Positions 16,682-25,490 of a stretch of DNA of 64,000 nt are shown in pieces; within the stretch, counting starts at the first letter, position 1; every line of letters starts with the position of its first letter. Origin of the DNA: Aestuariivirga litoralis (GTDB lineage Bacteria; Pseudomonadota; Alphaproteobacteria; Rhizobiales; Aestuariivirgaceae); the NCBI RefSeq assembly GCF_003234965.1, contig NZ_QKVK01000007.1, forward strand, positions 62,001-126,000, in the 5' to 3' direction. Under the pieces are notes generated by a model. It made no database searches and had not been told where the DNA came from. It saw only the letters and a program-made list of their open reading frames with translations. The translations under genes and the position numbers were made by a program.

Positions 16682-17154
16682 GAGGCCAGTGCCTCCAGTT
16701 CGGGGCCCGAGACGCGGAACACCGTCCATTCGTCCATCGGCCTTGCTCCGAGCGCACGGTAAACGGCGATCGAGGGCTCGTTCCAGTCCAGCACCCACCA
16801 TTGCAGGCGGGGCAGGCCCTCGTCGACGCAGCGCCGGGCGAGCGTCTTCAGCAGCGCCTTGCCGATGCCCCGCCCGCGCATGTGGGGCTCGACGAAGAGG
16901 TCCTCGAGATAGATCCCGGCCTTCCCCGCGAAGGTGGAGAAGTTGTAGAACCACAGGGCGAAGCCCACGGCCTCGCCGTTCCAGAAGGCGAGATCGCAGT
17001 GGCAGCGCGGCGCGGGGCCGAAGAGGCCCTCGCGCAGGTCGGCCTCCCGCGCCGTCACCTCATGTGCCAGCTTCTCGTAGTCGGCGAGCTTCCGGATGAA
17101 GGCGAGGACCAGCCCCTCCTCGCCCGGGCGCGCCGGCCTGATCTCCAGCGTCAT
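16678..17154 (-). CDS. GNAT acetyltransferase, SSAT-like (first of a tandem pair)
   Basis: 158 residues, clearly related to eukaryotic-type diamine/thialysine acetyltransferases. The blocks GIYLEDLFVEPHMRGRGIGK (acetyl-CoA loop) and VLDWNEPSIAVYRALGA (catalytic Tyr) fit SSAT closely. It is probably a cytoplasmic small-amine N-acetyltransferase. It lies in the thyA-folA operon between the CPBP protease gene and its paralogue, with 4-nt ATGA overlaps on both sides. How amine acetylation relates to folate or thymidylate supply is unclear. Confidence 0.87.
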   Translation of the reverse strand: MTLEIRPARPGEEGLVLAFIRKLADYEKLAHEVTAREADLREGLFGPAPRCHCDLAFWNGEAVGFALWFYNFSTFAGKAGIYLEDLFVEPHMRGRGIGKALLKTLARRCVDEGLPRLQWWVLDWNEPSIAVYRALGARPMDEWTVFRVSGPELEALAS

Positions 17155-17969
17155 GGCACGCCTGCCGCGTTGAAGAAGATGAGCAGCGCATAGAAGCCGT
17201 TCCACACGCCATGGCAGAGGACGGTGAGCCACAGGCTGCCGAAGCGATACATCATCCAGCCGAAAAACAGGCCCATGACGAAGATCAGCCCGATCGACAG
17301 CCACGGCTCGGTGACATGCAGCAGCGACCACAGGGCGGCGGTCACCACCGTGGTGCCGGCGACGCCGAGCCTCGTCTGCGAAAGCGCGGAGAACAGCTGG
17401 CCGCGGAAGATCAGCTCCTCCGCCAGTGGTGCGCCGATGGCGATCGAGGGGAAGACCAGCGCGAAGAGCCAGGGCGTGTTGGCGATGTCGAACATCGCCT
17501 CCTTCACCGCACCGGCAGAGCCGGTCTTGGGCGATTCGCCGTGCGGGCCCGGCGTGTACTGCGAGATATCGACCTGGAACACCAGCACGATGAGCATGAT
17601 GGCGGCATACATTGCCAGCATGAAGCCGATGATCAGCACCGCCACGCCGAGCGGCGTGAGGCGCGGCCAGTGCAGGGCCAGCACCTCGCGGCGCACCCCG
17701 CCGCGCAGGCCCGCCAGCCAGTAGCCGAGCGCAAAGACGATGAGCGAGGCCGGAAAGATCGACACCAGCGCCACCTTGGTGAGGGCGGGCGTGACGCCCG
17801 GTGCGAGCTTGAAGAACATCAGGCCCGCCACCACGAAAACCGCCTGCAGCGCCTGGTGCAGCACCATCAGCACCACGGCGACGGCCAGCGAGTACCACAG
17901 GCCCGTGGCATTGTCAGGCCAGTAGCCGCGGCGGAACAGCCCGCCGGAAAAATCCTCGCCCAGCTTCAT
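17151..17969 (-). CDS. CPBP-family intramembrane metalloprotease
   Basis: 272 residues, about seven to eight membrane helices. CPBP (CAAX protease/bacteriocin-processing, Abi) motifs are seen in order: [10 protein letters not shown] with the EExxxR glutamates near residue 190, LWSLLHVTE with the first histidine, and LCHGVWNG with the second. These form the intramembrane metal site. The substrate is unknown; bacterial members are linked to peptide processing or self-immunity, but nothing here points to a bacteriocin. The start overlaps the thyA stop by 4 nt, so it is coupled to thyA. Confidence 0.88.
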   Translation of the reverse strand: MKLGEDFSGGLFRRGYWPDNATGLWYSLAVAVVLMVLHQALQAVFVVAGLMFFKLAPGVTPALTKVALVSIFPASLIVFALGYWLAGLRGGVRREVLALHWPRLTPLGVAVLIIGFMLAMYAAIMLIVLVFQVDISQYTPGPHGESPKTGSAGAVKEAMFDIANTPWLFALVFPSIAIGAPLAEELIFRGQLFSALSQTRLGVAGTTVVTAALWSLLHVTEPWLSIGLIFVMGLFFGWMMYRFGSLWLTVLCHGVWNGFYALLIFFNAAGVP

Positions 17970-18760
17970 ACGGCCACGGGTGCGGCGATATGGGGATGGG
18001 ACTGGTAATTGACGATCTCGAAATCCTCGAAGCGGAAATCGAGGATGTCCTTCACGTCGCGCCTGATGACGAGGCGCGGCAGCGGCATGGGCTCGCGCGC
18101 CAGCTGCTCTTCCGCCTGTTCGAGGTGATTGAGGTAGAGGTGCGCATCGCCCAGCGTGTGGACGAAGTCGCCGACCCTCAGCCCCGTCACATGCGCCACC
18201 ATGTGGGTGAGCAGCGCATAGGAGGCGATGTTGAAGGGCACGCCCAGGAAGATGTCGGCCGAGCGCTGGTAGAGCTGGCAGGAGAGCTTGCCGTCGGCCA
18301 CGTAGAACTGGAACAGGCAGTGGCAGGGCGGCAGCGCCATGCGGTCCACATCCGCCGGGTTCCAGGCGGTGACGATGAGGCGGCGGGAATCCGGGCTCGT
18401 CCTGATCCGGGCGATCACGTCCGAGAGCTGGTCGATGGCGGACCCGTCCCGCGCCGGCCAGGAACGCCACTGGGCGCCATAGACGGGGCCGAGATCGCCG
18501 TTCTCGTCGGCCCACTCGTCCCAGATGGTGACCTTGTTGTCGCGCAGGTACCGGACGTTGGTGTCGCCGCGGATGAACCACAGGAGTTCGTGGATGATGG
18601 AGCGCAGGTGCAGCTTCTTGGTCGTCACCAGCGGGAAGCCCTGCGTGAGGTCGTAACGGCTCTGCCAGCCGAAGACCGAGAGGGTGCCGGTTCCGGTGCG
18701 GTCGTCCTTGCGGTGGCCGTGGGCGAGCACGTGCCGCATCAGGTCGTGATACTGCTTCAT
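17966..18760 (-). CDS. thyA: Thymidylate synthase
   Basis: 264 residues, the same length as E. coli ThyA. Methylates dUMP to dTMP using methylene-tetrahydrofolate. Nucleophile Cys146 lies in [13 protein letters not shown]; phosphate-binding [11 protein letters not shown] is at the N-terminus; [20 protein letters not shown] and HLYLNHLEQ are the substrate motifs. It heads a five-gene run (thyA-CPBP-GNAT-GNAT-folA). The tmRNA gene is divergent, starting about 85 nt away. Confidence 0.96.
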   Translation of the reverse strand: MKQYHDLMRHVLAHGHRKDDRTGTGTLSVFGWQSRYDLTQGFPLVTTKKLHLRSIIHELLWFIRGDTNVRYLRDNKVTIWDEWADENGDLGPVYGAQWRSWPARDGSAIDQLSDVIARIRTSPDSRRLIVTAWNPADVDRMALPPCHCLFQFYVADGKLSCQLYQRSADIFLGVPFNIASYALLTHMVAHVTGLRVGDFVHTLGDAHLYLNHLEQAEEQLAREPMPLPRLVIRRDVKDILDFRFEDFEIVNYQSHPHIAAPVAV

Positions 18761-18812
18761 GGCCGGAGCCTAGACGATTCCGCCGGGCGACACAAAGAGG
18801 GGCAAGTTTCCC

Positions 18813-18841
18813 TTCCCTTCGCCCGGGGCGGCCCCTATATT
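18813..18841 (+). promoter_or_regulatory. Possible promoter of the tmRNA gene
   Basis: A TATATT -10 box (18836-18841) with a poor -35 (TTCCCT) 17 nt upstream. The transcript would start near 18848, just before the acceptor piece. The -10 is good; the -35 is weak. Confidence 0.35.
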
Positions 18842-18847
18842 TGAGCT

Positions 18848-19172
18848 GTCACGCCGCAAGGCATGACTATGGCGATAAACGGTGATCGTAATAAACCTTT
18901 CGGACCCGGGGGCAGTACCCGGCGCCTCCACCACAGACCGCTGCGGGACAGCGGCCTCTGCTGGGGGCGAACCAGGATCGACGAGGGTGTAAAGGGTTGC
19001 TTTTTGCCCGTGATGGTACCGACGTTATCGGGCTAAACATATAGTTGCCAACGACAACTATGCTCCGGTCGCGGTGGCTGCGTAAGCAGCCTGAGCAACC
19101 GAAATCAAAGTCCTTGGGCTTAGCCGCTTAAGGCGGGGTTCGCCGGCACCTGGCAACAGAAGCCGGCACTTT
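18848..19172 (+). ncRNA. ssrA: Circularly permuted two-piece tmRNA
   Basis: Gene order is reversed relative to one-piece tmRNA. First comes the acceptor piece, ending in T-arm CCGGG-GGCAGTA-CCCGG, then CGCCTCC-A-CCA (18923-18933). After a spacer of about 29 nt that should be cut out, the coding piece begins GGGGGCGAACCAGGATCGAC at 18963. GGGGGCG pairs perfectly with CGCCTCC and keeps the G3-U70 wobble that marks alanine charging. The tag frame GCC AAC GAC AAC TAT ... TAA (19047-19085) encodes ANDNYAPVAVAA. Outer ends are approximate. This permuted form is characteristic of alphaproteobacteria. It rescues stalled ribosomes and tags proteins for ClpXP. Confidence 0.92.
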
Positions 19173-19256
19173 CCCCTCCTCATCCATGTTCGTCCTGAAG
19201 CGCGCCGCCGGACCCTCCTTCAGTGGCCTCCTGGCGCAAGAACGATTGCAGATGCG

Positions 19257-19523
19257 CTACGGCCCGTAGGGCGCGGGTGTCGGTCCCGGTGCCGGGCCAG
19301 GCTCCGGCCCTGCCCCCGACCCGGTCTCGGTGCCTGCCGGTGTCAGGCCGAACTGATAATAGGCGCAGCCCTGAAGCGAATAGGTGGTGGGGCGCGCCTC
19401 GTCCCGTCGGCATGGCCAATCGATTTCATCTGCGGCAGCCGCACCATTGAGGGAAGCCAGGGTTGTGCCCGTGAGGGCGCCCAGCAGGCAAAGAGTCCAG
19501 GATGTCTTGTGTTTTGCTGTCAT
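19257..19523 (-). CDS. Small secreted Pro/Gly-rich protein, unknown
   Basis: 88 residues. It has a plausible signal peptide (basic MTAKHKTSW, hydrophobic TLCLLGALTGTTLASL, then NGAAAADE), two cysteines in the mature part (WPCRRDE and QGCAYY) and a repetitive C-terminus of alternating Pro, Gly and Ala. I recognise no family. No strong ribosome-binding site precedes the ATG. It could be a small periplasmic or surface protein; it might also be a chance frame, though the signal peptide argues for a gene. Confidence 0.5.
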   Translation of the reverse strand: MTAKHKTSWTLCLLGALTGTTLASLNGAAAADEIDWPCRRDEARPTTYSLQGCAYYQFGLTPAGTETGSGAGPEPGPAPGPTPAPYGP

Positions 19524-19785
19524 GGTGGGCGCACAGCTACACCACGCGCAGAACAATCCACAACCAGTGGATGGTTAATTGCCGGGGGTTTGGCGGGCGA
19601 AATGTGAAAGAAAGGTTAATCATCGGGGCGCCACGCGCCCGCACGCTGGCAGGATTACCAGCATGGCCGTCCACGGGTCCCGCCGGCCAGCCAGAGGTGG
19701 ACGGGTTGCCGGATGGCTTTGCCTCCCCTGCGCGGCTATGCTACCCCGCCAGACACCATTCGACAGAGACGCCGGAATCGCCCGC

Positions 19786-20313
19786 ATGCCCGATGACTTG
19801 ATGCGCTATGACCTGCTCGCCCAGAATGCCCTGAAGGGCGTCGTGCGCGAGGCGCTGCGCATTGCCGAGACGCAGGGGCTGCCCGGCGAGCACCACTTCT
19901 ACATCGCCTTCAACACCCGCGCGCCGGGCGTCGAACTCTCCGAGAAGATCGCCGCGCGCTACCCGCGCGAGATGACCATCGTGCTGCAGCACCAGTACTG
20001 GAACCTGAAGGTGCATGACGACCGTTTCGAGGTCGAACTCTCCTTCGACAACGTGCCGGAGCACCTGGTCATTCCCTTCGACGCGGTGAAGGGCTTCCTC
20101 GACCCTGCGGTGCAGTTCGGCCTGCAGTTCGAGACCCAGGCGGCGGCGCGCCCGCGCGAGGTGGAGGCACCGAAGCCGGCTGCGGCCCGGGCGGAAGCCC
20201 ACCCCGCCCCCGCCCCTGCCGCCGCATCCGGCACCGACGACGAGACCGAGGACGGCCCCCTGGCGGACGAGCCTGCCAAGGTCGTGTCACTCGACCAGTT
20301 CCGCAAGAAGTGA
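19786..20313 (+). CDS. sspB: SspB-family ClpXP adaptor
   Basis: 175 residues, alpha-type SspB. The folded part (YDLLAQNALKGVVREALRIA, then HHFYIAFNTRAPGVELS, TIVLQHQYWNLKVHDDRFEVELSF) matches the SsrA-tag-binding domain. It is followed by a Pro/Ala-rich, acidic linker and a C-terminal DEPAKVVSLDQFRKK that resembles the ClpX-docking tail. It delivers tmRNA-tagged proteins to ClpXP. It sits one small gene away from the tmRNA that encodes the tag. The start at 19786 is chosen from the family N-terminus; the ribosome-binding site is weak. Confidence 0.9.
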   Translation: MPDDLMRYDLLAQNALKGVVREALRIAETQGLPGEHHFYIAFNTRAPGVELSEKIAARYPREMTIVLQHQYWNLKVHDDRFEVELSFDNVPEHLVIPFDAVKGFLDPAVQFGLQFETQAAARPREVEAPKPAAARAEAHPAPAPAAASGTDDETEDGPLADEPAKVVSLDQFRKK

Positions 20314-20321
20314 GGGCGCTG

Positions 20322-21275
20322 ATGAAGAGACATCTCCTCATTGCCGCGGCGGTCATCGCCGCAGGGCTTGGCATTGGCGCAGCCGCATGGTCGCAATCGC
20401 CCTATGACGTGCGGGCGCTGGCGGCACTCTCCGACAAGGAGCTGATGAAGCTGCCTGCCAAGAAGCTGTTCTCGAGCTTCACCACGCCAGCCAGCACCAT
20501 GAAGTCGCGCCCCATCGGCTTTTATTCCAAGGGCTGCCAGGCTGGCGCCGTGGCGCTGCCGGTGGACGGGCCGGCATGGCAGGTGATCCGCCTGTCGCGC
20601 AACCGCAACTGGGGCCAGCCGCAGCTGGTGGACCTGATCGAACGCCTCGCCGTCGAGGCCAAGGCCAATGACGGCTGGAACGGCCTCCTCGTGGGCGACA
20701 TGTCCATGCCGCGCGGCGGCCCGATGCCGTCGGGCCATGCCAGCCACCAGGTGGGACTCGATGCCGACATCTGGTTCAAGCAGATGCCCGACCACAGGAT
20801 GACGGCCAAGGAGCGCGAGAACATCAAGCCGGAGGTGCTGGCACCAACGCGCCACAGCGTCGACAAGGCCTTGTGGTCGGAAGCCCATGCCCGGCTGCTG
20901 AAGCGTGCCGCGTCCTACCCCGAGGTGGAGCGCATCTTCGTCAATCCGCCGATCAAGGCGGCGCTGTGCAAGTGGGCGACGGGCGACCGCTCATGGCTTG
21001 CCAAGGTGCGGCCCTACTACAATCACAACTACCACTTCCACATCCGCATCGCCTGCCCGGCCGGCTCGACCAAGTGCAAGCCGCAGCCTCCAGTAGCCAT
21101 GGAAGACGGCACCGGCTGCGGCAAGGACCTTGCCTACTGGATGGGCAATGCGCCGTGGAAGCGCATCGAGCACCCGCCGCCGGAGAAGAAGCCGACGAAG
21201 CCGGTGAAGCCGCCCGCGCCATTGACTCTGGCATCGTTTCCTGCTGAATGCCGCGCCGTCGTGACGGCGGAATAG
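20322..21275 (+). CDS. mepA: Penicillin-insensitive murein endopeptidase
   Basis: 317 residues with a signal peptide (MKRHLLIAAAVIAAGLGIGAAAWS). Cleaves D-Ala-meso-DAP crosslinks of peptidoglycan in the periplasm. LAS-type zinc-peptidase motifs are present: SGHASHQVGLDADIWF (first His and Asp ligands) and HNYHFHIRIACP (HxH). Several cysteines are as in MepA. The C-terminal 50 residues are Pro/Lys-rich. The ATG 8 nt after the sspB stop is preceded by GAGG; a GTG overlapping the sspB stop (20310) is an alternative start. Likely co-transcribed with sspB. Confidence 0.92.
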   Translation: MKRHLLIAAAVIAAGLGIGAAAWSQSPYDVRALAALSDKELMKLPAKKLFSSFTTPASTMKSRPIGFYSKGCQAGAVALPVDGPAWQVIRLSRNRNWGQPQLVDLIERLAVEAKANDGWNGLLVGDMSMPRGGPMPSGHASHQVGLDADIWFKQMPDHRMTAKERENIKPEVLAPTRHSVDKALWSEAHARLLKRAASYPEVERIFVNPPIKAALCKWATGDRSWLAKVRPYYNHNYHFHIRIACPAGSTKCKPQPPVAMEDGTGCGKDLAYWMGNAPWKRIEHPPPEKKPTKPVKPPAPLTLASFPAECRAVVTAE

Positions 21276-21317
21276 CCGGACGGTAGAAACAGGGGCCAGC
21301 GCCGGTGGCGCGCATCC

Positions 21318-23204
21318 ATGAATAACACCGAAGCGCAACCGCACGGCGCCAGCAAGGCCTCCCTCAAGCTTGCCTATGCCTCGATCGGCGTGGTCTTCGG
21401 CGACATCGGCACGAGCCCGCTCTATGCCATGCGCGAGGCGCTGCACCCCGTCGTGGCCTCCGGCGCCGACCTGCGCGAGGCGGTGCTGGGCGTCGCCTCG
21501 CTGCTGCTCTGGGCGCTGATCCTCATCGTCACGCTCAAATACGTGTTCTTCCTGATGCGCGCCGACAACAAGGGCGAAGGCGGCATCCTCTCGCTCGTGG
21601 TGCTGGTGGAAACCCTGCTCCGCCGCAAGGGTGGCTTCGTGCTGGCGCTCGGCATCATCGGCGCGGCGTTCTTCTTCGGCGATGCGATGATCACCCCGGC
21701 CATGTCGGTGCTCTCCGCCGTCGAGGGCCTGAAGGTGGTGAATCACCATTTCGAACCCTATGTGGTCCCCCTCACGCTGGCCATCCTGATCTCGCTGTTC
21801 CTGTTCCAGTACAAGGGCACGGCGGGTGTCGCGCAGCTCTTCGCGCCGATCACCATGGTGTGGTTCGCGACGCTCGGCGTGATGGGCCTGTTCCACATCT
21901 CGGACGACCTCGAGATCTTCCACGCCTTCGACCCGATGCACGGCCTCGGCATGCTGATCGACCGGCCCGGCCTGGCGCTGCTCGTCTTCGGCGGCGTGTT
22001 CCTCGCCGTCACCGGCGGCGAGGCGCTTTATGCCGACATGGGCCATTTCGGGGCGAAGCCCATCCGCATGGCCTGGCTTGCCGTGGTGTTCCCCGGCCTC
22101 ATCCTCAACTACCTCGGCCAGGGCGCCTTCATCATCTCGCACCCCGAGGCGGTGACCAACCCGTTCTTCCTCATGGTGCAGGGCTGGATGGTGATCCCGC
22201 TGGTGCTGCTTGCCACCGCAGTCACGGTGATCGCGTCGCAGGCCGTGATCACCGGCGCCTTCTCGATCGCCCAGCAGGCCATGTCGCTGGGCCTCTTCCC
22301 GCGCATGGGCATCACCCACACCAGCGAGACCGAGCAGGGCCAGATCTATGTCGGCCAGATCAACTGGATGATCCTCGTGGGCGTGGTCATCCTCGTCCTC
22401 GTGTTCCAGTCATCGTCCAACCTCGCCTCGGCCTATGGCATCGCGGTCAACACCTCGATGCTGGTCGACACGGTGCTGGCCTCGATCTTCTTCTGGAAAT
22501 CGCGCAACCTTCCGGTCTTCATCGTGCTGCCCGCCCTCGCCGTGATCTTCGTGATCGAGGCCACCTTCCTCGCCGCCAATGGCCTGAAGCTCGCCAATGG
22601 CGGCTATGTGCCCGTGCTGATGGGCGCCACCATCATCCTGCTCATGGTGACCTGGATGAGGGGCCGCCAGGCGCTGACCGACAAGCTGAAGAAGGAGTCG
22701 GTGGAGCTGATCCCGCTGCTCGAAAGCCTCGAGCGCCGCCAGCCGACGCGCGTCGCCGGTGCGGCCGTCTTCCTGCAGACGGACCCCGTCTATGCCCCCT
22801 CCGCACTCATGCACAACCTGAAGCACAATCGCGTGCTGCATGACCGCCTCGTCTTCATCACCGCCGAGACCACGAGCCAGCCGCGGCTCGAGGGCGAGGA
22901 CCGCGTGGTGGTGAAGCAGCTGCCGCTGGGCGCCTGGCTGGTGGAGGCGCGCTTCGGCTACATGGAGCAGCCGGACGTGCCCAAGGCACTGCGCGCCTGC
23001 GCCGAATTCGGCCTCGAGATCGACCCGCGCCATGCGTCATACTTCCTTGGCCGAAGGGTCATACGCATGTCGGCCAGGTCGTCGCTGCCTTTCTGGCAGC
23101 AGCGGCTGTTCATCATGATGGCGAACCAGTCGTCGCGCGCCATCGAGTTCTTCCGCATTCCGCCCGACCGCGTGGTCGAGCTCGGCATGCAGATGAGCGT
23201 CTGA
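21318..23204 (+). CDS. kup: Low-affinity potassium uptake protein Kup
   Basis: 628 residues: about twelve membrane helices then a cytoplasmic C-terminal domain of about 180 residues. The N-terminal ASIGVVFGDIGTSPLYAM is the KUP/HAK signature, and GGEALYADMGHFGAKPI and FQSSSNLASAYGIAVN are further conserved blocks. It imports K+ with protons. The reading frame is intact. It stands between mepA and the PHP gene; no operon is evident beyond the 22-nt gap to the next gene. Confidence 0.96.
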   Translation: MNNTEAQPHGASKASLKLAYASIGVVFGDIGTSPLYAMREALHPVVASGADLREAVLGVASLLLWALILIVTLKYVFFLMRADNKGEGGILSLVVLVETLLRRKGGFVLALGIIGAAFFFGDAMITPAMSVLSAVEGLKVVNHHFEPYVVPLTLAILISLFLFQYKGTAGVAQLFAPITMVWFATLGVMGLFHISDDLEIFHAFDPMHGLGMLIDRPGLALLVFGGVFLAVTGGEALYADMGHFGAKPIRMAWLAVVFPGLILNYLGQGAFIISHPEAVTNPFFLMVQGWMVIPLVLLATAVTVIASQAVITGAFSIAQQAMSLGLFPRMGITHTSETEQGQIYVGQINWMILVGVVILVLVFQSSSNLASAYGIAVNTSMLVDTVLASIFFWKSRNLPVFIVLPALAVIFVIEATFLAANGLKLANGGYVPVLMGATIILLMVTWMRGRQALTDKLKKESVELIPLLESLERRQPTRVAGAAVFLQTDPVYAPSALMHNLKHNRVLHDRLVFITAETTSQPRLEGEDRVVVKQLPLGAWLVEARFGYMEQPDVPKALRACAEFGLEIDPRHASYFLGRRVIRMSARSSLPFWQQRLFIMMANQSSRAIEFFRIPPDRVVELGMQMSV

Positions 23205-23226
23205 CCCCCAAGCCCAGGATTTTCAC

Positions 23227-24159
23227 ATGGCCCTTCTCGCCCCCTTCTCCGCTCCAGGCCGCTTCTGGCGCGGCAACCTGCACACGCATTCGAACCTGTC
23301 GGACGGCGCGCTCGAGCCGAAGCAGGTGGTCGATGCCTACAAGAATGCAGGCTATGACTTCATGCAGCTCTCCGAGCACTTCATCGAGCACTTCGACTTC
23401 CCCATCGCCGACACCCGGCCCTTCCGCTCCAACAGCTTCACCACGCTGCTGGGCGTCGAGCTCCATGCGCCGGAAACCCAGGTGGGCGAGCTCTGGCACA
23501 TCGTGGCCGCCGGCCTGCCGCTGGATTTCCCGAGGAACCTGCCCGGCGAGACGGGCGCCCAGCTCGCCCGCCGCGCGCGCGAGGCCGGTGCCTTCATCGG
23601 CATCGCGCATCCCGCCTGGTCGCAGCTGACGATCGAGGACGGCCGCGCCATCGACGCGGCGCATGCAGTCGAGATCTACAACCATGGTTGTGCCATCGAG
23701 AATGACCGCGGCGACGGCTGGTACCTCGCCGACCAGCTGTTCACCGAAGGAAAGCGTCTCACAGCTTTCGCGACGGATGACGCGCATTTCAAGGGACCTG
23801 ACTATTTCGGCGGCTGGGTGCATGTGAAGGCCGAGAGCCTCGACCCCGATGCCCTGCTCGAAAGCCTGAAGAAGGGCCTCTATTATTCGAGCATGGGGCC
23901 GCAGCTCCATGCGATCGAGATGAACGGCAAGGAAATCTCGATCTCCTGCTCGCCGGTCGACACCATCACCGTGGTCTGCGGCACATCGCGCAGCGCGGTG
24001 CGCATCGGCAAGGCCATCACCGAGGCGAGCTTCGACCTCGCCAAGCTCGAGAAGGGCTGGCTCCTCAGGAAGACCAGCCCGTGGTTCCGCGTCACCGTGA
24101 TCGACGGCGCGGGCAAGCGTGCATGGAGCAATCCGATCTGGTGGGACGAGATCGGCTGA
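23227..24159 (+). CDS. PHP-domain metal-dependent phosphoesterase family protein
   Basis: 310 residues. The N-terminal NLHTHSNLSDGALEPKQVVD provides the HxH metal motif of the PHP fold. Further likely ligands are LSEHFIEH, AHPAWSQ, EIYNHG and ATDDAHF. The last 80 residues form a separate small beta-rich domain. PHP proteins hydrolyse phosphoesters (polymerase-associated, histidinol phosphatase or nucleotide phosphoesterase types); which reaction this one carries out cannot be said. It is 22 nt after kup and may be co-transcribed. Confidence 0.8.
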   Translation: MALLAPFSAPGRFWRGNLHTHSNLSDGALEPKQVVDAYKNAGYDFMQLSEHFIEHFDFPIADTRPFRSNSFTTLLGVELHAPETQVGELWHIVAAGLPLDFPRNLPGETGAQLARRAREAGAFIGIAHPAWSQLTIEDGRAIDAAHAVEIYNHGCAIENDRGDGWYLADQLFTEGKRLTAFATDDAHFKGPDYFGGWVHVKAESLDPDALLESLKKGLYYSSMGPQLHAIEMNGKEISISCSPVDTITVVCGTSRSAVRIGKAITEASFDLAKLEKGWLLRKTSPWFRVTVIDGAGKRAWSNPIWWDEIG

Positions 24160-24194
24160 GGGCTGATGACAGGCCGCGACGCACCTCCAACAGT

Positions 24195-24271
24195 CATCGT
24201 CGCCGGGCTTGACCCGGCGATCCTTTTCGCGGGCCCCGCAAAGGATGCCCGGGACGAGCCCGGGCATGATG
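24195..24271. repeat. Inverted pair of dispersed palindrome family B
   Basis: 24195-24223 is a reverse copy (loop TTGAC-side, stem CGCCGGG/CCCGGCG) and 24243-24271 a forward copy (stem GCCCGGG/CCCGGGC, loop ACGAG). The spacer lets ATCCTTT and AAGGAT pair, so the whole unit is a nested palindrome. It fills most of the gap between the PHP gene and the first MFS gene. Confidence 0.8.
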
Positions 24272-24299
24272 GCCGGAGGGTGTTGGCACGGACGAAGCC

Positions 24300-25490
24300 A
24301 TGAGCCGCATGCCCCTCTGGCTCGTCATCTGCGGCCTGGGCCTTACCCAGATCATCGGCTGGGGCACCACCTACTACATGCTGGGGGCCCTCTCGCAGGA
24401 CATTGCGCAATCGACGGGCTGGTCCGGCACGCTGATCTTCGGCGCCTTCTCGGCCGCACTGCTGCTGAGCGGGCTCATCTCGCGCCAGGGCGGGCGGCTG
24501 ATCGACCGGATCGGCGGCCGGCGCGTGATGATCGCGGGCTCGCTCTGTGCGGCGGCGGGGCTCGGGGTGATGGGGCTGTTTCCGCATCCCGCAGCCTACG
24601 TCATCGGCTGGCTGGTGCTCGGACTTGCCATGCGCTTTGCGACCTATGATGCGGCCTTCGCCAGCCTCACCCAGATCGTCGGGCAAGGCGCGCGCCGCGC
24701 CATCTCCTACCTCACGCTGTTCGGCGGACTCGCCTCCACCGTGTTCTGGCCGGTGAGCCATTACCTGGCACTCAACATCGGCTGGTCGCACACGCTGCTC
24801 GCCTACGCTGCACTGAACCTCTTCGTCTGCCTGCCGATCCACTGGGCCGTGCTGCATGCGGCAAAGGGCGACCGCGCAGCTGAGCGCGTGGCCGATCCCG
24901 TCGGCAAGCCGCATCTCGAGGGTCGCGGACGGCGTGTCGCGATCACGCTGTTTGCCACGGCGCTCGCCTTGAACGGCCTCGTCTTCTCCGCCATCTCGGC
25001 CCATGCCGTGCCGCTGTTCCAGGGGCTGGGCTTTGCCGGCGACGAGGCGGTGTTCATGGCCGCCCTCATCGGGCCCTCGCAGGTGGCGAGCCGCATGGGC
25101 GAGATCCTGATGGGGCGGCGGCTCACGCCGATGCAGCTCGGCCTCATCGCCTTCGGGCTGCTGCCCGTCGCGGTGGGCCTGTTCGCGCTGATGGGCTTCT
25201 CGTGGCCTGCCGCCATCCTCTTTGCCGTGCTCTACGGTGCGTCGAACGGGCTCGTCACCATCGCCAAGGGCGCGGTGCCGCTGATGCTCTTCGGCACGCG
25301 TGGCTATGGCGAGGTGCTGGGCGTCATCTCGGCGCCGAACCTGATCCTCAATGCAGCGGCCCCCCTGCTCTTCGCGCTGCTGCTGGGTATGGTGTCGGCG
25401 CAGACGTCGCTCCTCATCGCGGGTGCTGCGGCCCTCGCCTCAACCCTGTTCATGCTGTGGCTGGCGCGGCTTCACCCACGAGAGGCCTAG
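24300..25490 (+). CDS. MFS transporter, substrate unknown
   Basis: 396 residues, about twelve membrane helices. GGRLIDRIGGRRVMIAG between helices 2 and 3 is the MFS loop motif. The early segment GLTQIIGWGTTYYMLGALS is typical of a group of bacterial MFS proteins annotated only as general transporters. No substrate can be given. Its 3' end overlaps the 3' end of the next, convergent MFS gene by 51 nt. Confidence 0.85.
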   Translation: MSRMPLWLVICGLGLTQIIGWGTTYYMLGALSQDIAQSTGWSGTLIFGAFSAALLLSGLISRQGGRLIDRIGGRRVMIAGSLCAAAGLGVMGLFPHPAAYVIGWLVLGLAMRFATYDAAFASLTQIVGQGARRAISYLTLFGGLASTVFWPVSHYLALNIGWSHTLLAYAALNLFVCLPIHWAVLHAAKGDRAAERVADPVGKPHLEGRGRRVAITLFATALALNGLVFSAISAHAVPLFQGLGFAGDEAVFMAALIGPSQVASRMGEILMGRRLTPMQLGLIAFGLLPVAVGLFALMGFSWPAAILFAVLYGASNGLVTIAKGAVPLMLFGTRGYGEVLGVISAPNLILNAAAPLLFALLLGMVSAQTSLLIAGAAALASTLFMLWLARLHPREA

